From the NCBI RefSeq assembly GCF_041435055.1, contig NZ_CP108002.1, positions 4,092,001 to 4,156,000 on the forward strand: 64,000 nt of DNA. Direction: 5' to 3'. The stretch comes from Streptomyces sp. NBC_00341 (GTDB lineage: Bacteria > Actinomycetota > Actinomycetes > Streptomycetales > Streptomycetaceae). The translations under genes and the position numbers were made by a program. This document shows positions 20,494 through 29,827 of this stretch, piece by piece; the stretch's first letter is position 1, and every line of letters starts with the position of its first letter. Below the pieces are notes generated by a model. It was not told the origin of the DNA and searched no databases. It worked only from the letters and a program-made list of their open reading frames with translations.

Positions 20494-21889
20494 CAATGCC
20501 GTTGCTTTTACGGGGGCCGGGCGGTTGACGTGGTGTGCTGATATCGCGTCTGGAGCGGCTGGGGTTGGGAGTCCTGACCCGGTCGTGTCCGCCTGAGTTG
20601 GTGGACCGGGTGGTGGATGAATCGGGGTGCTCGGAGAAGCCTCGGCGTCTGTTGTCGGCCCGGATCACGGTGTACTTCGTGCTGGCAATGTGCGTGTTTC
20701 CGCAGGCCGACTACCTGGAGGTCCTGCGGCTGGTGAAGACCGGCGACAAGGGGCTGCGGTCCTGGTCCGGGGTGAACAAGTCGTCGCTGACCAGGGCCCG
20801 GCAGCGGCTCGGCTGGCCGGTGCTGCGGGAACTGTTCCGTCCCGTGGCCCGGCCGCTCGGCACTGACCATGAGCTGTTCCGGGGGCTTCGGGTGCTGGCC
20901 CTGGACGGGATGCTGCTGGCGGTGCCTGACTCCGCGGGCAACAACGACGCCTTCGGCAAGTCCGGCTCTCAGCGCAGTCCCATGGGATATCCGCAGGCCA
21001 GAGTGGTCGCGGTGGCCGAGGGTTCCTCCCATGCCGTACTGGATGCCGCGATCGGCGGGTTCAAGGACTCCGAGCGCATCGTCTCCGATGCTCTGGACGC
21101 CCATGTCGGAGACGGCACGTTGTTGCTGGCCGACCGGGGTCTGTGGGGTCTGGCCCGCTGGCACCGGCTGAGGAACCAGGGCACGCACCTGCTCTGGCGG
21201 ATCGAGCGGCGCAAGGCCCGCCGGGTCCAGGACGTCCTGCCCGACGCAGCTACCTAGCCCGGATCGAAGCGAACAAGCACAGCAAGGCAGCCGGGACGGT
21301 CAAGGCCCCGCCGGTGCTGGTCCGGGTGATTGAGTACCGCGTCGACGGGCAGCCCGACGTCGTCCGGCTCATCACCAGCCTCACCGATCACGAGAAGTTC
21401 CCCGCCGGAGAACTTGCCGCCCTCTATGCCCGGCGCTGGGAGATCGAGCTTGTCTTCGACGAGATCAAGACCCACCAACGCGGCCGGCCAGTCCTCAGAT
21501 CGCAGACGCCGGGCGGCGTGCGGCAGGAAATTTACGCGCACTTGATCGTGCACCATGCCACCCGGGATCTGTTGAACGAGGCCGCCCACCTGCATCGCAG
21601 CACCGCCGAACGGACCTCGTTCACCCGGGCCCTGCACGTTGTCCGCCGCTCAGTGATCTCACCGAGCGGCTTTTCCCCCTCGGCGATCAAGCGGGACCGG
21701 CGCCTCGGACTCGCCGAGATCGGCCGCAGCCTGCTGCCCCGCCGAAGATCCCGTGACTGTCCGCGAAAGATCCGGTCGTGCGTCACTGGCTACGGCAGCA
21801 AACCCCAGGCGAGCCCGCCAGCAGCCGCCGCCCTCCGGTCGTCGTCACACTCAACAACCGGTGGCGCGACTACTAAAGCAACGGCATTG
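20494..21889 (+). mobile_element. IS4-family insertion sequence (1396 bp)
   Basis: Terminal inverted repeats CAATGCCGTTGCTTT are visible at 20494 and, inverted, at 21875-21889. Inside is a frameshifted IS4-type transposase. I could not identify a convincing target duplication. Confidence 0.85.
20535..21850 (+). pseudogene. IS4-family transposase, frameshifted
   Basis: The first frame (to 21257) holds the N-terminal domain, VLALDGMLLAVPDSAGN (first Asp) and LLADRGLWGLA (second Asp). The reading then continues in another frame from YLARIEANKHS through YARRWEIELVFDEIKTH, which carries the YREK-type Glu. A single missing G near 21246 (GACGCAGC where GACGGCAGC would read DGS) explains the switch. 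Restoring it would give about 430 aa, the normal length. As read, it is inactive. Confidence 0.85.
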
Positions 21890-22079
21890 GAAGGAATGAC
21901 CTGGGGGGTGGTGTCATCGGGCCCGGGGGTGTTCGTCGGAGACGCTGATCAGAGGTCCGGCCACCGTCCGGTCCGGCGCAATGCCGGACAGTGCGCGGGC
22001 GGCAGGTCTGTATAACGTGGATGCGCGAGCACGACACCCGAGCCGAGGCCGGCACCGTCGACACCCGTGAAGGGGAACG

Positions 22080-23297
22080 ATGTTCGAGATCGAAGACGTG
22101 GGCGTGTTCCTCGCTTTGGACGTCGGCAAGTCCGCTCACCACGGCCATGGGCTGACGCCGACGGGCAAGAAGGTCTTCGATAAGCCGCTGCCCAACAGCG
22201 AACCGAGACTGCGGGCCGTCTTCGACAAACTGACCGTGAAGTTCGGCACCGTCCTGGTCATCGTGGACCAGCCCGCCTCTATCGGCGCCCTGCCGCTGAC
22301 CGTCGCACGCGACGCCGGCTGCCGCGTCGCCTACCTGCCCGGCCTGGCCATGCGCCGGATCGCCGACCTCTACCCCGGAGAGGCCAAGACCGACGCCAAG
22401 GACGCGGCCGTCATCGCCGATGCCGCGCGGACCATGCCGCACACCCTGCGCTCGCTGGAACTGACCGACGAAATCACCGCCGAGCTGACCGTCCTTGTCG
22501 GCTTCGACCAGGACCTCGCCGCCGAAGCCACCCGAACCAGCAACCGGATACGCGGCCTGCTCACCCAGTTCCACCCCTCCCTGGAACGCGTCCTGGGACC
22601 GCGCCTGGACCACCAGGCCGTCACCTGGCTCCTGGAGCGTTACGGCTCCCCGGCCGCCCTGCGCAAGGCCGGCCGCCGCAGACTCGTGGAACTGATCCGC
22701 CCCAAGGCCCCACGCATGGCCACCCGACTGATCGACGAGGTCTTCGACGCGCTCGACGAGCAGACCGTAGTCGTCCCTGGCACCGGCACCCTGGACATCG
22801 TCGTCCCCTCCCTGGCCGCTTCCCTGACCGCCGTGCACACCCAGCGCCGGGCGATGGAAGCGCAGATCAACGCCCTGCTGGAGGCCCACCCTCTTTCCCA
22901 GGTCCTGAACTCGATGCCCGGCGTTGGCGTCAGGACCGCCGCTGTCCTGCTGACCACCGTCGGCGACGGCACCAGCTTCCCCACCGCCGCCCACCTGGCC
23001 TCCTACGCCGGCCTCGCCCCGACCACCCGACAATCCGGAACCTCGATCCACGGCGAACACGCACCCCGCGGCGGAAACCGACAGCTCAAACGGGCCATGT
23101 TCCTGTCCGCCTTCGCCTGCATGAACGCCGATCCCGCCTCCCGCGCCTACTACGACAAGCAACGCGCCCGCGGCAAAACCCACACCCAAGCCCTCCTCCG
23201 ACTCGCCCGCCAACGCATCAGCGTCCTCTTCGCCATGCTCCGAGACGGCACCTTCTACGAATCCCGGACACCGAAGGACGTCGAGCTCGCCGCATAA
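22080..23297 (+). CDS. IS110-family transposase
   Basis: 405 aa, full length. The N-terminal DEDD RuvC-like domain starts FLALDVGKSAHHGHG, with the later acidic residues in VIVDQPASIGAL and TDAKDAAVIADAAR. The C-terminal transposase_20 domain carries LNSMPGVGVRTAAVLLTTVG and YAGLAPTTRQSGTS with the catalytic Ser. These enzymes insert without terminal inverted repeats, guided by a flanking-sequence RNA in recently described members. The non-coding 190 bp upstream, between the IS4 end and this gene, are presumably its left end. Appears intact. Confidence 0.92.
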   Translation: MFEIEDVGVFLALDVGKSAHHGHGLTPTGKKVFDKPLPNSEPRLRAVFDKLTVKFGTVLVIVDQPASIGALPLTVARDAGCRVAYLPGLAMRRIADLYPGEAKTDAKDAAVIADAARTMPHTLRSLELTDEITAELTVLVGFDQDLAAEATRTSNRIRGLLTQFHPSLERVLGPRLDHQAVTWLLERYGSPAALRKAGRRRLVELIRPKAPRMATRLIDEVFDALDEQTVVVPGTGTLDIVVPSLAASLTAVHTQRRAMEAQINALLEAHPLSQVLNSMPGVGVRTAAVLLTTVGDGTSFPTAAHLASYAGLAPTTRQSGTSIHGEHAPRGGNRQLKRAMFLSAFACMNADPASRAYYDKQRARGKTHTQALLRLARQRISVLFAMLRDGTFYESRTPKDVELAA

Positions 23298-23339
23298 CCC
23301 CAGCAACCCTGAACCACCCCAAACCTGAAAGGGATGCCT

Positions 23340-23480
23340 TGACGAAGGACATAGAGGCACCCCCCACGAACAGCAGTCCGTCCGGGCCCTTCTCGGCGTA
23401 CCGGCTCAGGTGCCGCTGAAGGTCATTCCACAGGAACTTCGGCAGCACGGCCACGCGCTTACCGGACTCCGGTCTCGTGC
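23340..23480 (-). pseudogene. Tyrosine integrase remnant, central part
   Basis: Minus strand reads PESGKRVAVLPKFLWNDL and RHLSRYAEKGPDGLLFVGG, the strand region that precedes the RRSTF element in actinobacterial integrases. It abuts the right end of the IS110 element and continues, across both insertions, into the fragment at 20262. The N-terminal DNA-binding part is not recognisable. Confidence 0.65.
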
Positions 23481-23597
23481 CCTCTTGTCCGTGGCCGGCC
23501 CCGTCCGTGCGTCGGCTGCGACTGACGCCAAGGAGCCCGATCAGCGAGTAATCGATACGACTCGGGCAGAGGGGCCGCCACGGCACCCGGCGAATCT

Positions 23598-25424
23598 TCA
23601 GTCTTCGTCGCCCTCGTCCACCACACAGGTTGCCGGATATCCGTCTTCAGTGACGACCGCCTTGCCAGTGGCCGTCTCGATGGCCTCGACCAGAGCATGC
23701 TGCCGTGCTTCGAAAAAGCCCGCAAAGTCATCCTTGGTGAGCAGCGCGGGATCAACCAGATGGGTACGAATGTGGTTGGCCACGGTGTCCGCGTCCACCT
23801 CGGCGTTCTTCGCGAGCCTGAGGAGGTAGGTAGAGGGCGCTGTCCCGCCGATGATGCGGTTGGTGCGTCCGGTCAGCGGGGTCTTGTTGACGATTGAGTT
23901 GTAAGTGCCCCGGGCGATGTTCTCCCGCTCGCACCACGCCTGCGGGAAGATGTGGTGGATGTCCACGGCCTCCGCGAAGTACTCGGTGATCTCGGTCTTC
24001 TCACCAGTTCGCCAGTCGACGACGCCTTCCTTCATCAGAAGTGCGTAGATCCCCTTGTAGGCGGCGCTGTTGCGGGTGCGCAATGTCAGCAGGCGGCTCT
24101 CACTGAACCGGGCGTCGCGGATGGTGCGCGGTTCGGCCCCAGTGCCGCGCACCCAGCCCACGGTTTCGGGGAGGTCGTGGCTGAACCTGGTCTCTGTCGA
24201 GCCGCCGTACAGCTCGCCGAACACACCGCACCAGTACCAACGGGCCAGCTTCTGCTGTGCACCGGCCGGTTCGGCCTGTTCGCCGAGCGTGCTGAGGATC
24301 GCGGCGAGAGGGATCAGCTGGGTGCCGTAGGGGAGGAACTTGGTGTCGAAGAGGTACTGCTGGCGGAGGAACTTGGCCGCGTCCTTGAAGCCTTTGACGA
24401 CCAGTGGTGCGTAGCGGCGGTACTCGTCCAGACCCAGTTCCAGCATGTCCTTGCGCTTGCAGCCGATGCGCGGCAGACGCTCTTCGTCAATCCCGACGAT
24501 AGCGGCATCGGCGCGCCGGGCAGCCGTTGCCATCAGGGTGACGGCCTGCAGGAAGTCGGTGTTGGCAACCTCTTTGAGGACACGGTACTCCGGCGCCTTC
24601 CACGCGGCCCGGACCACATTGTTCCAGTGGTCGCGCAGGTCGAACTCTTCGGCGGCATATGTGGCGGTGAGTAGCTCGAAAACTGTGAGGGTGACCCCGC
24701 CGGTGTTGACCTTTTCGAAGACCTGGCAGACAGCCTGCCTCTCAGTCTGCTTCCCTAGTTCGATTACCGGCACCTGGTAGAGCTCGAAGGGGCGGACGAA
24801 TGCCTCCTCGAAGTCCCGCCACCATTTGCGGCCGTCCTGCCCCTGATCCTTCCAGTAGTCCTCGTAACCGTAGCTCCAATCACGATTGGAGAAGAGCTGG
24901 GAGAGTGGGAAGAGCCGGGCCGCGTATTCCTTCTCCGGGGTCGAGTAGTCCTCGACGAGATCGCCACGGAAGCTGCGGACCACCCGGTCCGCCGGCAGAA
25001 GGCGGATGGCGTCTTCACGGTCCGCCTGAGGGTCGAGAGCCTTGACCATGTCGACATAGAACCAGCCGGTGATCCGCTGCTTACGCTGGTTCTGTGTTTC
25101 GACCGGCTTGCCGAGCATGAGCGACTGGAAGAGCGAGGTCATCCGCTGCTGGCCGTCGAGAATCAGGGTGTCCGGTTCGGTGCCCGGGGGCGGAGTGGCG
25201 CCCTCAACGGGGCGACACTTGAAACGGACGTCACCACCGGTCTGCAACAACATGAGGGTGCCGACCGGGTATCCACGAGAAATCGAGGCGAGCAAGCCGA
25301 TGATGTTGTGATCCGGCCACACCCAGCCGCGCTGGAACTCCGGTAGCTGCGCTTCGCCCTCGGCCACTCGCCGCAGCAGTTTGACCAGCTGAATCTTGTC
25401 GATCCCGAATGCTTGCTCAGTCAC
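23598..25424 (-). CDS. GmrSD-like restriction enzyme (DUF262-DUF1524)
   Basis: 608 aa from GTG 25424, preceded by GAGGAGGGG. The N-terminal DUF262 domain has LPEFQRGWVWPDHNIIGLL (about 24-42) and the DGQQR nucleotide motif in LILDGQQRMTSLFQS. The C-terminal DUF1524 nuclease has the HNH-like DIHHIFPQAW followed by NKTPLTGRTNRIIGG. This is the architecture of GmrSD-type IV enzymes and BrxU, which use NTPs to cut modified phage DNA. It stands alone, next to type III restriction genes and a toxin-antitoxin pair, in a defence-rich module. Target modification is unknown. Confidence 0.88.
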   Translation of the reverse strand: MTEQAFGIDKIQLVKLLRRVAEGEAQLPEFQRGWVWPDHNIIGLLASISRGYPVGTLMLLQTGGDVRFKCRPVEGATPPPGTEPDTLILDGQQRMTSLFQSLMLGKPVETQNQRKQRITGWFYVDMVKALDPQADREDAIRLLPADRVVRSFRGDLVEDYSTPEKEYAARLFPLSQLFSNRDWSYGYEDYWKDQGQDGRKWWRDFEEAFVRPFELYQVPVIELGKQTERQAVCQVFEKVNTGGVTLTVFELLTATYAAEEFDLRDHWNNVVRAAWKAPEYRVLKEVANTDFLQAVTLMATAARRADAAIVGIDEERLPRIGCKRKDMLELGLDEYRRYAPLVVKGFKDAAKFLRQQYLFDTKFLPYGTQLIPLAAILSTLGEQAEPAGAQQKLARWYWCGVFGELYGGSTETRFSHDLPETVGWVRGTGAEPRTIRDARFSESRLLTLRTRNSAAYKGIYALLMKEGVVDWRTGEKTEITEYFAEAVDIHHIFPQAWCERENIARGTYNSIVNKTPLTGRTNRIIGGTAPSTYLLRLAKNAEVDADTVANHIRTHLVDPALLTKDDFAGFFEARQHALVEAIETATGKAVVTEDGYPATCVVDEGDED

Positions 25425-25700
25425 GACCCACCCCCTCCTCGACACTGAACGCTGCCGAGAGGTTACCGGTGGTGGGGTGAGCACGAGGTCAGTGCTGAAA
25501 TTCGAGCTGCCAGGGGGTTGGCGCCTGCCCCCTCGCCAAGGGCCGTCGCGCTGCGTCGGCTCAGGACCGATGCATGTCTCCTCTTGCCCCAGGTGGCCGG
25601 AGTCGTGACTTCGAGGGAGCAATTAAAGCCCGTTCGCTTACCCCGGAAGAAACCGACGCTTACCCCCGCGAGCAGCCGAAGCACCGCACAGCGACATCCC

Positions 25701-25716
25701 GCATACTCCGGTATGC
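25701..25716. promoter_or_regulatory. Palindromic operator of toxin-antitoxin copy 1
   Basis: GCATAC-TCCG-GTATGC, 7 bp before the antitoxin ATG. The same palindrome at the same distance precedes copy 2 at 33612; expected binding site for autoregulation by the ribbon-helix-helix antitoxin. Confidence 0.75.
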
Positions 25717-25723
25717 TCGACTT

Positions 25724-25972
25724 ATGTCCTCAACGACTCGCATCACCGTCACGCTCCCCAGCGACCAGGTGGCGGAGCTCCGCAAGCTCACGGACAACGT
25801 CTCCGGCTATGTGGCGGAAGCCGTAGCCCGCCAGATCAGGCACCAGCTTCTGGGCGACGACCTCCGCCGCCACGAGGAAGAGCATGGAGGCTTCAGCGAC
25901 GAGGAGCTCGCCGAGGCCCGCGCGAGGATCTTCGGCTCCGCCGGCTCCTCCAAAGACGCGGACGCCGCGTGA
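25724..25972 (+). CDS. CopG-like ribbon-helix-helix antitoxin, copy 1
   Basis: 82 aa from ATG 25724. TTRITVTLPSDQVAELRKL is the DNA-binding beta strand and first helix of a ribbon-helix-helix protein; the C-terminal GGFSDEELAEARARIFG helix is the likely toxin-binding tail. The start was chosen because the operator ends 7 bp upstream. It overlaps the toxin start by four bases (GTGA), the usual coupled arrangement. One residue differs from copy 2. Confidence 0.85.
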   Translation: MSSTTRITVTLPSDQVAELRKLTDNVSGYVAEAVARQIRHQLLGDDLRRHEEEHGGFSDEELAEARARIFGSAGSSKDADAA

Positions 25973-26373
25973 GCGAGCGCATCGATACCGTCGTCCTGGA
26001 CTCGGAAGGACTGTCCGCCTGGGTCGCCCAAGACCGTAAGCTCCTCGCTATGCTGCAGGTCTTCCACGACATGGGAGCCGACCTGGTGATCGGGGCCAAC
26101 ACCATCGTGGAAGTCACCCACTCCCGCACCAATATGCCTCGCCTCAACTGGGCCCTGTCCCGTGTCAAGGTGGAGCCCGTCACCGAGCAGGCGGCGAAAG
26201 CGGCGGCTGAGCTCCTCAAAGGCGCCGGGCTGCACGGGCACAAGTACGCCATTGACGCCACGGTCGCCGAGGTCGCGCTCCGCCAGCCGAAACCCGTCGC
26301 CCTGCTGACCTCCGACAGCGATGACATGACCAAGCTCTGCGGCAACCAAGTCCGCGTCGTCGTCTCCCTCTGA
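25969..26373 (+). CDS. PIN-domain toxin, copy 1 (VapC-like)
   Basis: 134 aa, GTG start overlapping the antitoxin stop. The PIN acidic residues can be placed: D in VVLDSEGLSAW, E in ANTIVEVTHS, D in YAIDATVAEVAL and D in LTSDSDDM. PIN toxins are Mg-dependent ribonucleases acting on tRNA or rRNA. It ends 170 bp before att copy 2, so it may hold the island in place by addiction. Only a handful of residues differ from copy 2, so the pairs probably cross-talk. Confidence 0.87.
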   Translation: MSERIDTVVLDSEGLSAWVAQDRKLLAMLQVFHDMGADLVIGANTIVEVTHSRTNMPRLNWALSRVKVEPVTEQAAKAAAELLKGAGLHGHKYAIDATVAEVALRQPKPVALLTSDSDDMTKLCGNQVRVVVSL

Positions 26374-26541
26374 CCAGTCGGCCGCCCGGAGCACGCGTCG
26401 CACTGCCAGCTCTCGTGCCCCGTCCGTGCCCAGCAGAGCGGACAACAGCGGTCAGACACGGCTCCCAGAGACCGGGAGCCATCCACCTGCCCGTTCCGAA
26501 ATCGCAGCTCAGAGCCCCTCCAACATCGTAAGCACCGTTGA

Positions 26542-26585
26542 TTCCCAAGCTCAGAGCGCGAGTTCGATTCTCGTCACCCGCTCCA
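26542..26585 (+). other. att copy 2 (tRNA-Gly 3' end repeat)
   Basis: All 44 bp match the tRNA 3' end, including CCA. The 5' half of the tRNA is absent, so it is not a gene. An imperfect GC hairpin with TTTCTTG follows. Confidence 0.9.
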
Positions 26586-26742
26586 CGAAAGAGCCCCGGG
26601 CCAGCCGCCCAGGGCTTTCTTGTTGGCCCGGAGCGGAGTCCGGATGTCGCCGACTGGCTTCGGTCAGCCAGGCCGGGGTGTACATCAGCTCAAAATGGGC
26701 CCTGCCGCGCCGCCCCGCCCTCGTGCTGTACCAGCGACCTAC

Positions 26743-27142
26743 TCACGACACTGTCGCGTCCGATGCCGTGCGGTCCACCGGGTGACGTGCAGCCCTTAGG
26801 GCGCGCACCCGGTGCGGGTGGCGGGCTTCGAGTTGCTGGGCCAGGCGTCCGCCCATGGACGTGCCGTAGACGTCGGCCCCGTCGATACCGAGGTAGTCAA
26901 GCACCGCGACCACGTCCAGGGCGAAGAGCTCGGTGCCGTAGGGCTTGTTGGGTGCTCGATCCCCCGCGTCGCGGAGATCGAGGGTGAGGGTGCTGCGAGC
27001 CACGGGCCGCGTGGAAGTCGTCGCGTACCCCGTCCCGTCAATGGTGGTTGTTCGCCTGGCCCGCCGGCAGCACCAGTGCTGTCCCCTCGCCCCGGACCTG
27101 GTAGGCGATCCGGGCCGCGACAGTCGTCGTCATGTGCGGCAT
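26743..27142 (-). pseudogene. Alpha/beta hydrolase, broken
   Basis: Minus strand begins MPHMTTTVAARIAYQVRGEG and LPAGQANNHH, then a TGA stands where Trp is expected before RDGVRDDFHAAR. A one-base shift follows and the reading continues RSTLTLDLRDAG, VVAVLDYLGIDGADVYGTSM and the nucleophile elbow GTSMGG, ending at VRAL. The C-terminal half with the acid and His is missing. A decayed hydrolase. Confidence 0.75.
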
Positions 27143-27279
27143 TCGACTTCTTCCTTCTCACAGGCCGGATTCAGCACGCGTCACGGCGCCGAGAGCGTCC
27201 GGCCGGCCCTTTGCCGATCGGGGCCACCCATCATTCGAATCGGCAGGCACTGTGTCATCAGAGCGTTCACCGCGGTGCT

Positions 27280-27435
27280 TCACTTCTCCGCGCCGTTTGC
27301 GGAGCAATCGAGGAGCGACCCGGCGGTGCAGCCGTACAGAGTGCTGCTCCACCCGGTCTTCCTGAAGTCATAGTCCACCTCGTCGCCCTTCTCATCTGGC
27401 GTGGCTTGTCGTGGAAGCCGGAGAGAAGCTCCCAC
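27280..27435 (-). CDS. Orphan 51-aa peptide ORF with lanthipeptide-like C-terminus
   Basis: GTG 27435, stop at 27280, in an otherwise empty 420-bp gap (27143-27560). An acidic N-terminal half (DEKGDEVDYDFRK) is followed by GWSSTLYGCTAGSLLDCSAN. The C-terminal half concentrates Ser/Thr and two Cys; TAGSLLDC fits the S/T-x2-S-x3-C pattern of class III lanthipeptide cores. No synthetase is nearby and no strong ribosome site is seen, so it may be a relic or not expressed. Confidence 0.3.
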   Translation of the reverse strand: MGASLRLPRQATPDEKGDEVDYDFRKTGWSSTLYGCTAGSLLDCSANGAEK

Positions 27436-27560
27436 TCAGCTGCTGTCCGGCGTGCGCTCACCAAGCTGTGGGAACCGGGCAGCGGGGAAACTCCACTGGC
27501 CGAGTAGGCCGTCGTGTCGCAGCAGTGACGTCATCAAGGGCTTGAGGTGCGGCCGGGGAG

Positions 27561-28679
27561 TCAGGCTGCGACGAGGTCCTGCGCACGGTCCGGCGTTCCG
27601 ACCTTGGGCTGCTTGTTCGGCAGCGCGAGCCGGAAGACCTTGTGCCACGCGGAGAACACCTGCTTGGGCAGCGGGCCGGTGATGTACTCCAGCTCGTACT
27701 TCTCGAACAGCGCGCGCACCTTCACCGCGACCTCGGCGTACCGGTTGCTCGGCAGGTCCGGGAACAGGTGGTGCTCGATCTGGTGCGACAGGTTGCCGGT
27801 CATGAAGTGCATGGCCTTGCTGCCGCTGATGTTCGCCGAGCCCATCATCTGGCGCAGGTACCACTGGCCGCGTGTCTCGCCCGTGATCGACTGGCGTTCG
27901 AAGACCTGTACGCCCTCGGGGAAGTGCCCGCACATGATCACTGAGTGGGTCCAGATGTTGCGGACCAGGTTCGCTGTGAACGTGGCGCCGAGTGTGGTGA
28001 GGAATGAGGGGCCCGACAGCAACGGGTGGATCACGTAGTCCTTCAGCACCTGCTTGCGGATCTTACGGCCCACGGCCTTGGCCCGCGCGCGGAACTCCGG
28101 GTTCTTGCGGCGGCGCTCGGTGAGGTTCTTGCCGAGCTCCAGGTCGTACGCTGCGATGCCGTACTCGAAGAAACAGGCGTTGAGGAAGTTCCACAGCGGC
28201 TGGCCGAGGTGGAAGGGGTGCCACTTCTGGTCCTCGTCGACGCGCATGATGCCGTAGCCGAGGTCGTTGTCCTTGCCGATCACGTTGGTGTACGTGTGGT
28301 GCAGCTCGTTGTGCGAGTGCTTCCACTGATCGGACGGCGAGACGTGATCCCACTCCCAGGTGGTGGAGTGGATCTTCGGGTCTCGCATCCAGTCCCACTG
28401 GCCGTGCAGGACGTTGTGGCCGATCTCCATGTTGTCCATGATCTTCGCCACGGACAGCCCGGCGGTGCCGAGCACCCACGCGGGCGGGAAGATCGAGAAC
28501 AGCAGCACACCCCTGCTGACCAGTTCGAGCTTGCGCTGCACCGAGATGACCTTACGGATGTAGGCGGCGTCCTTCTCACCGCGGCCGGCGATCACCTCGT
28601 CGCGGATCGCGTCCAGCTCGCGGCCCAGCTCCTCGATCTGCTCCGCGGTCAGGTGGGCGGTGGGGTCGATGGCGGTCAA
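27561..28679 (-). CDS. Membrane acyl-lipid/acyl-CoA desaturase
   Basis: 372 aa. The three His boxes of the membrane fatty-acid desaturase family are intact: GHNVLHGQ (about 88-95), HNELHHTYTN (about 123-132) and HQIEHHLFPDLP (about 302-313), with hydrophobic segments between them. It inserts a cis double bond into an acyl chain using two electrons delivered by the reductase encoded 7 bp upstream. The pair resembles mycobacterial DesA3 with its oxidoreductase Rv3230c. Lies in module 2 between att copies 2 and 3. Confidence 0.9.
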   Translation of the reverse strand: MTAIDPTAHLTAEQIEELGRELDAIRDEVIAGRGEKDAAYIRKVISVQRKLELVSRGVLLFSIFPPAWVLGTAGLSVAKIMDNMEIGHNVLHGQWDWMRDPKIHSTTWEWDHVSPSDQWKHSHNELHHTYTNVIGKDNDLGYGIMRVDEDQKWHPFHLGQPLWNFLNACFFEYGIAAYDLELGKNLTERRRKNPEFRARAKAVGRKIRKQVLKDYVIHPLLSGPSFLTTLGATFTANLVRNIWTHSVIMCGHFPEGVQVFERQSITGETRGQWYLRQMMGSANISGSKAMHFMTGNLSHQIEHHLFPDLPSNRYAEVAVKVRALFEKYELEYITGPLPKQVFSAWHKVFRLALPNKQPKVGTPDRAQDLVAA

Positions 28680-28686
28680 GGTGTTC

Positions 28687-29742
28687 CTACCGTTCGATGT
28701 CGCAGGGGCCCGCCGCGGCGGACACGCAGGTCTGGATGAGGACGCCCGGCTCGGCCTCGGTGATCTCGCCGGTGCGCAGGTCGCGGACAGCGCCGGCCTT
28801 GAGCGGCGTGACGCAGCCGAAGCAGATGCCCATACGGCACCCGGAGGGCATGAGCACGCCGACCTCCTCGCCGATGTCGAGCAACGGCGTGGCGCCGTCC
28901 GCGTCGATGGTCTTGCCGGTGGCGCTGAACGTGACCACGCCGCCGTCGCCGGCGACGACGATGCCGGGGCGGAACCGTTCGGTGTGCAGGCGTTCTTGGA
29001 CGCCCTCTTCGGTCCAGTGCTCTTCGGCGGCGTCGAGCAGACCTGCGGGCCCGCAGGCCCAGGTCTCGCGCTGGGCCCAGTCGGGCACGAGTTCTTGGAG
29101 ACGGGCGATGTCGAGCTTGCCGTCCGTGTCGGTGTGCACCTCGGTGAGCCGAAGCTTCTTGTCCGCGACCAGACTGTGCAGTTCCTTGCGGAAGATCACG
29201 TCCTGAGGCTGTGGCGCGCAGTGGACCATGACGACGTCGTCGAGTTCGATGTCGCGCAGCATGCCCATCACGGGCGTGATGCCGCTGCCGGCCGTCAGGT
29301 AGAGCACCTTGGCGGGCTTGGCCTGCGGCAGGACGAAGTCACCGGTCGGCTGGTCGAGCTGGATCAGCGTGCCCGGTTTCGCCCTGCGGACCAGGTGGTT
29401 GCTGACCTTTCCGTCCGGGATCGCCTTCACGGTGATCGTTACACGGCCGTCCCGGCGGTTTGTCGGCGAGGTGATGGAGTAGGCACGCCACAGGCGCACT
29501 CCGTCGACGTCGACTCCGATCCTCACGTACTGGCCGGCTGTGTGGCCGCGCCAGCCCCGCCCCGGCCTGATCACGACAGTCGCGGCGTTATCGGTCTCGG
29601 AGTGCACGGCCTCGATGCGCCCACACAGGTCAGCGCCCGCACGCAGCGGGCTGACCAGGTCGAGGTAGTCCGACGGCAGCAGCGGCGTCGTGACCATCTC
29701 CAGCAGTTTCCACGCCCTACTGCGGAGGGCTCCACTCGTCAT
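28687..29742 (-). CDS. Ferredoxin-NAD(P)H reductase with 2Fe-2S domain (desaturase electron donor)
   Basis: 351 aa from ATG 29742, which has TGGAG upstream. An FAD domain (RAYSITSP), an NAD(P) domain (LTAGSGITPVMGML) and a C-terminal plant-type 2Fe-2S domain (PSGCRMGICFGC...QTCVS) occur in that order. It would pass electrons from NADPH to the di-iron centre of the desaturase downstream, a Rv3230c-like role. Divergent from the regulator across an 85-bp promoter region (29743-29827). Confidence 0.9.
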   Translation of the reverse strand: MTSGALRSRAWKLLEMVTTPLLPSDYLDLVSPLRAGADLCGRIEAVHSETDNAATVVIRPGRGWRGHTAGQYVRIGVDVDGVRLWRAYSITSPTNRRDGRVTITVKAIPDGKVSNHLVRRAKPGTLIQLDQPTGDFVLPQAKPAKVLYLTAGSGITPVMGMLRDIELDDVVMVHCAPQPQDVIFRKELHSLVADKKLRLTEVHTDTDGKLDIARLQELVPDWAQRETWACGPAGLLDAAEEHWTEEGVQERLHTERFRPGIVVAGDGGVVTFSATGKTIDADGATPLLDIGEEVGVLMPSGCRMGICFGCVTPLKAGAVRDLRTGEITEAEPGVLIQTCVSAAAGPCDIER

Positions 29743-29827
29743 GACTCCAGCTTGCTGCGCCTCCAGGCGTAAAGTCCTGACCACAGGACGTAAATCTGGT
29801 CGACTGAATTGTTCGCAGGGAACAAAA

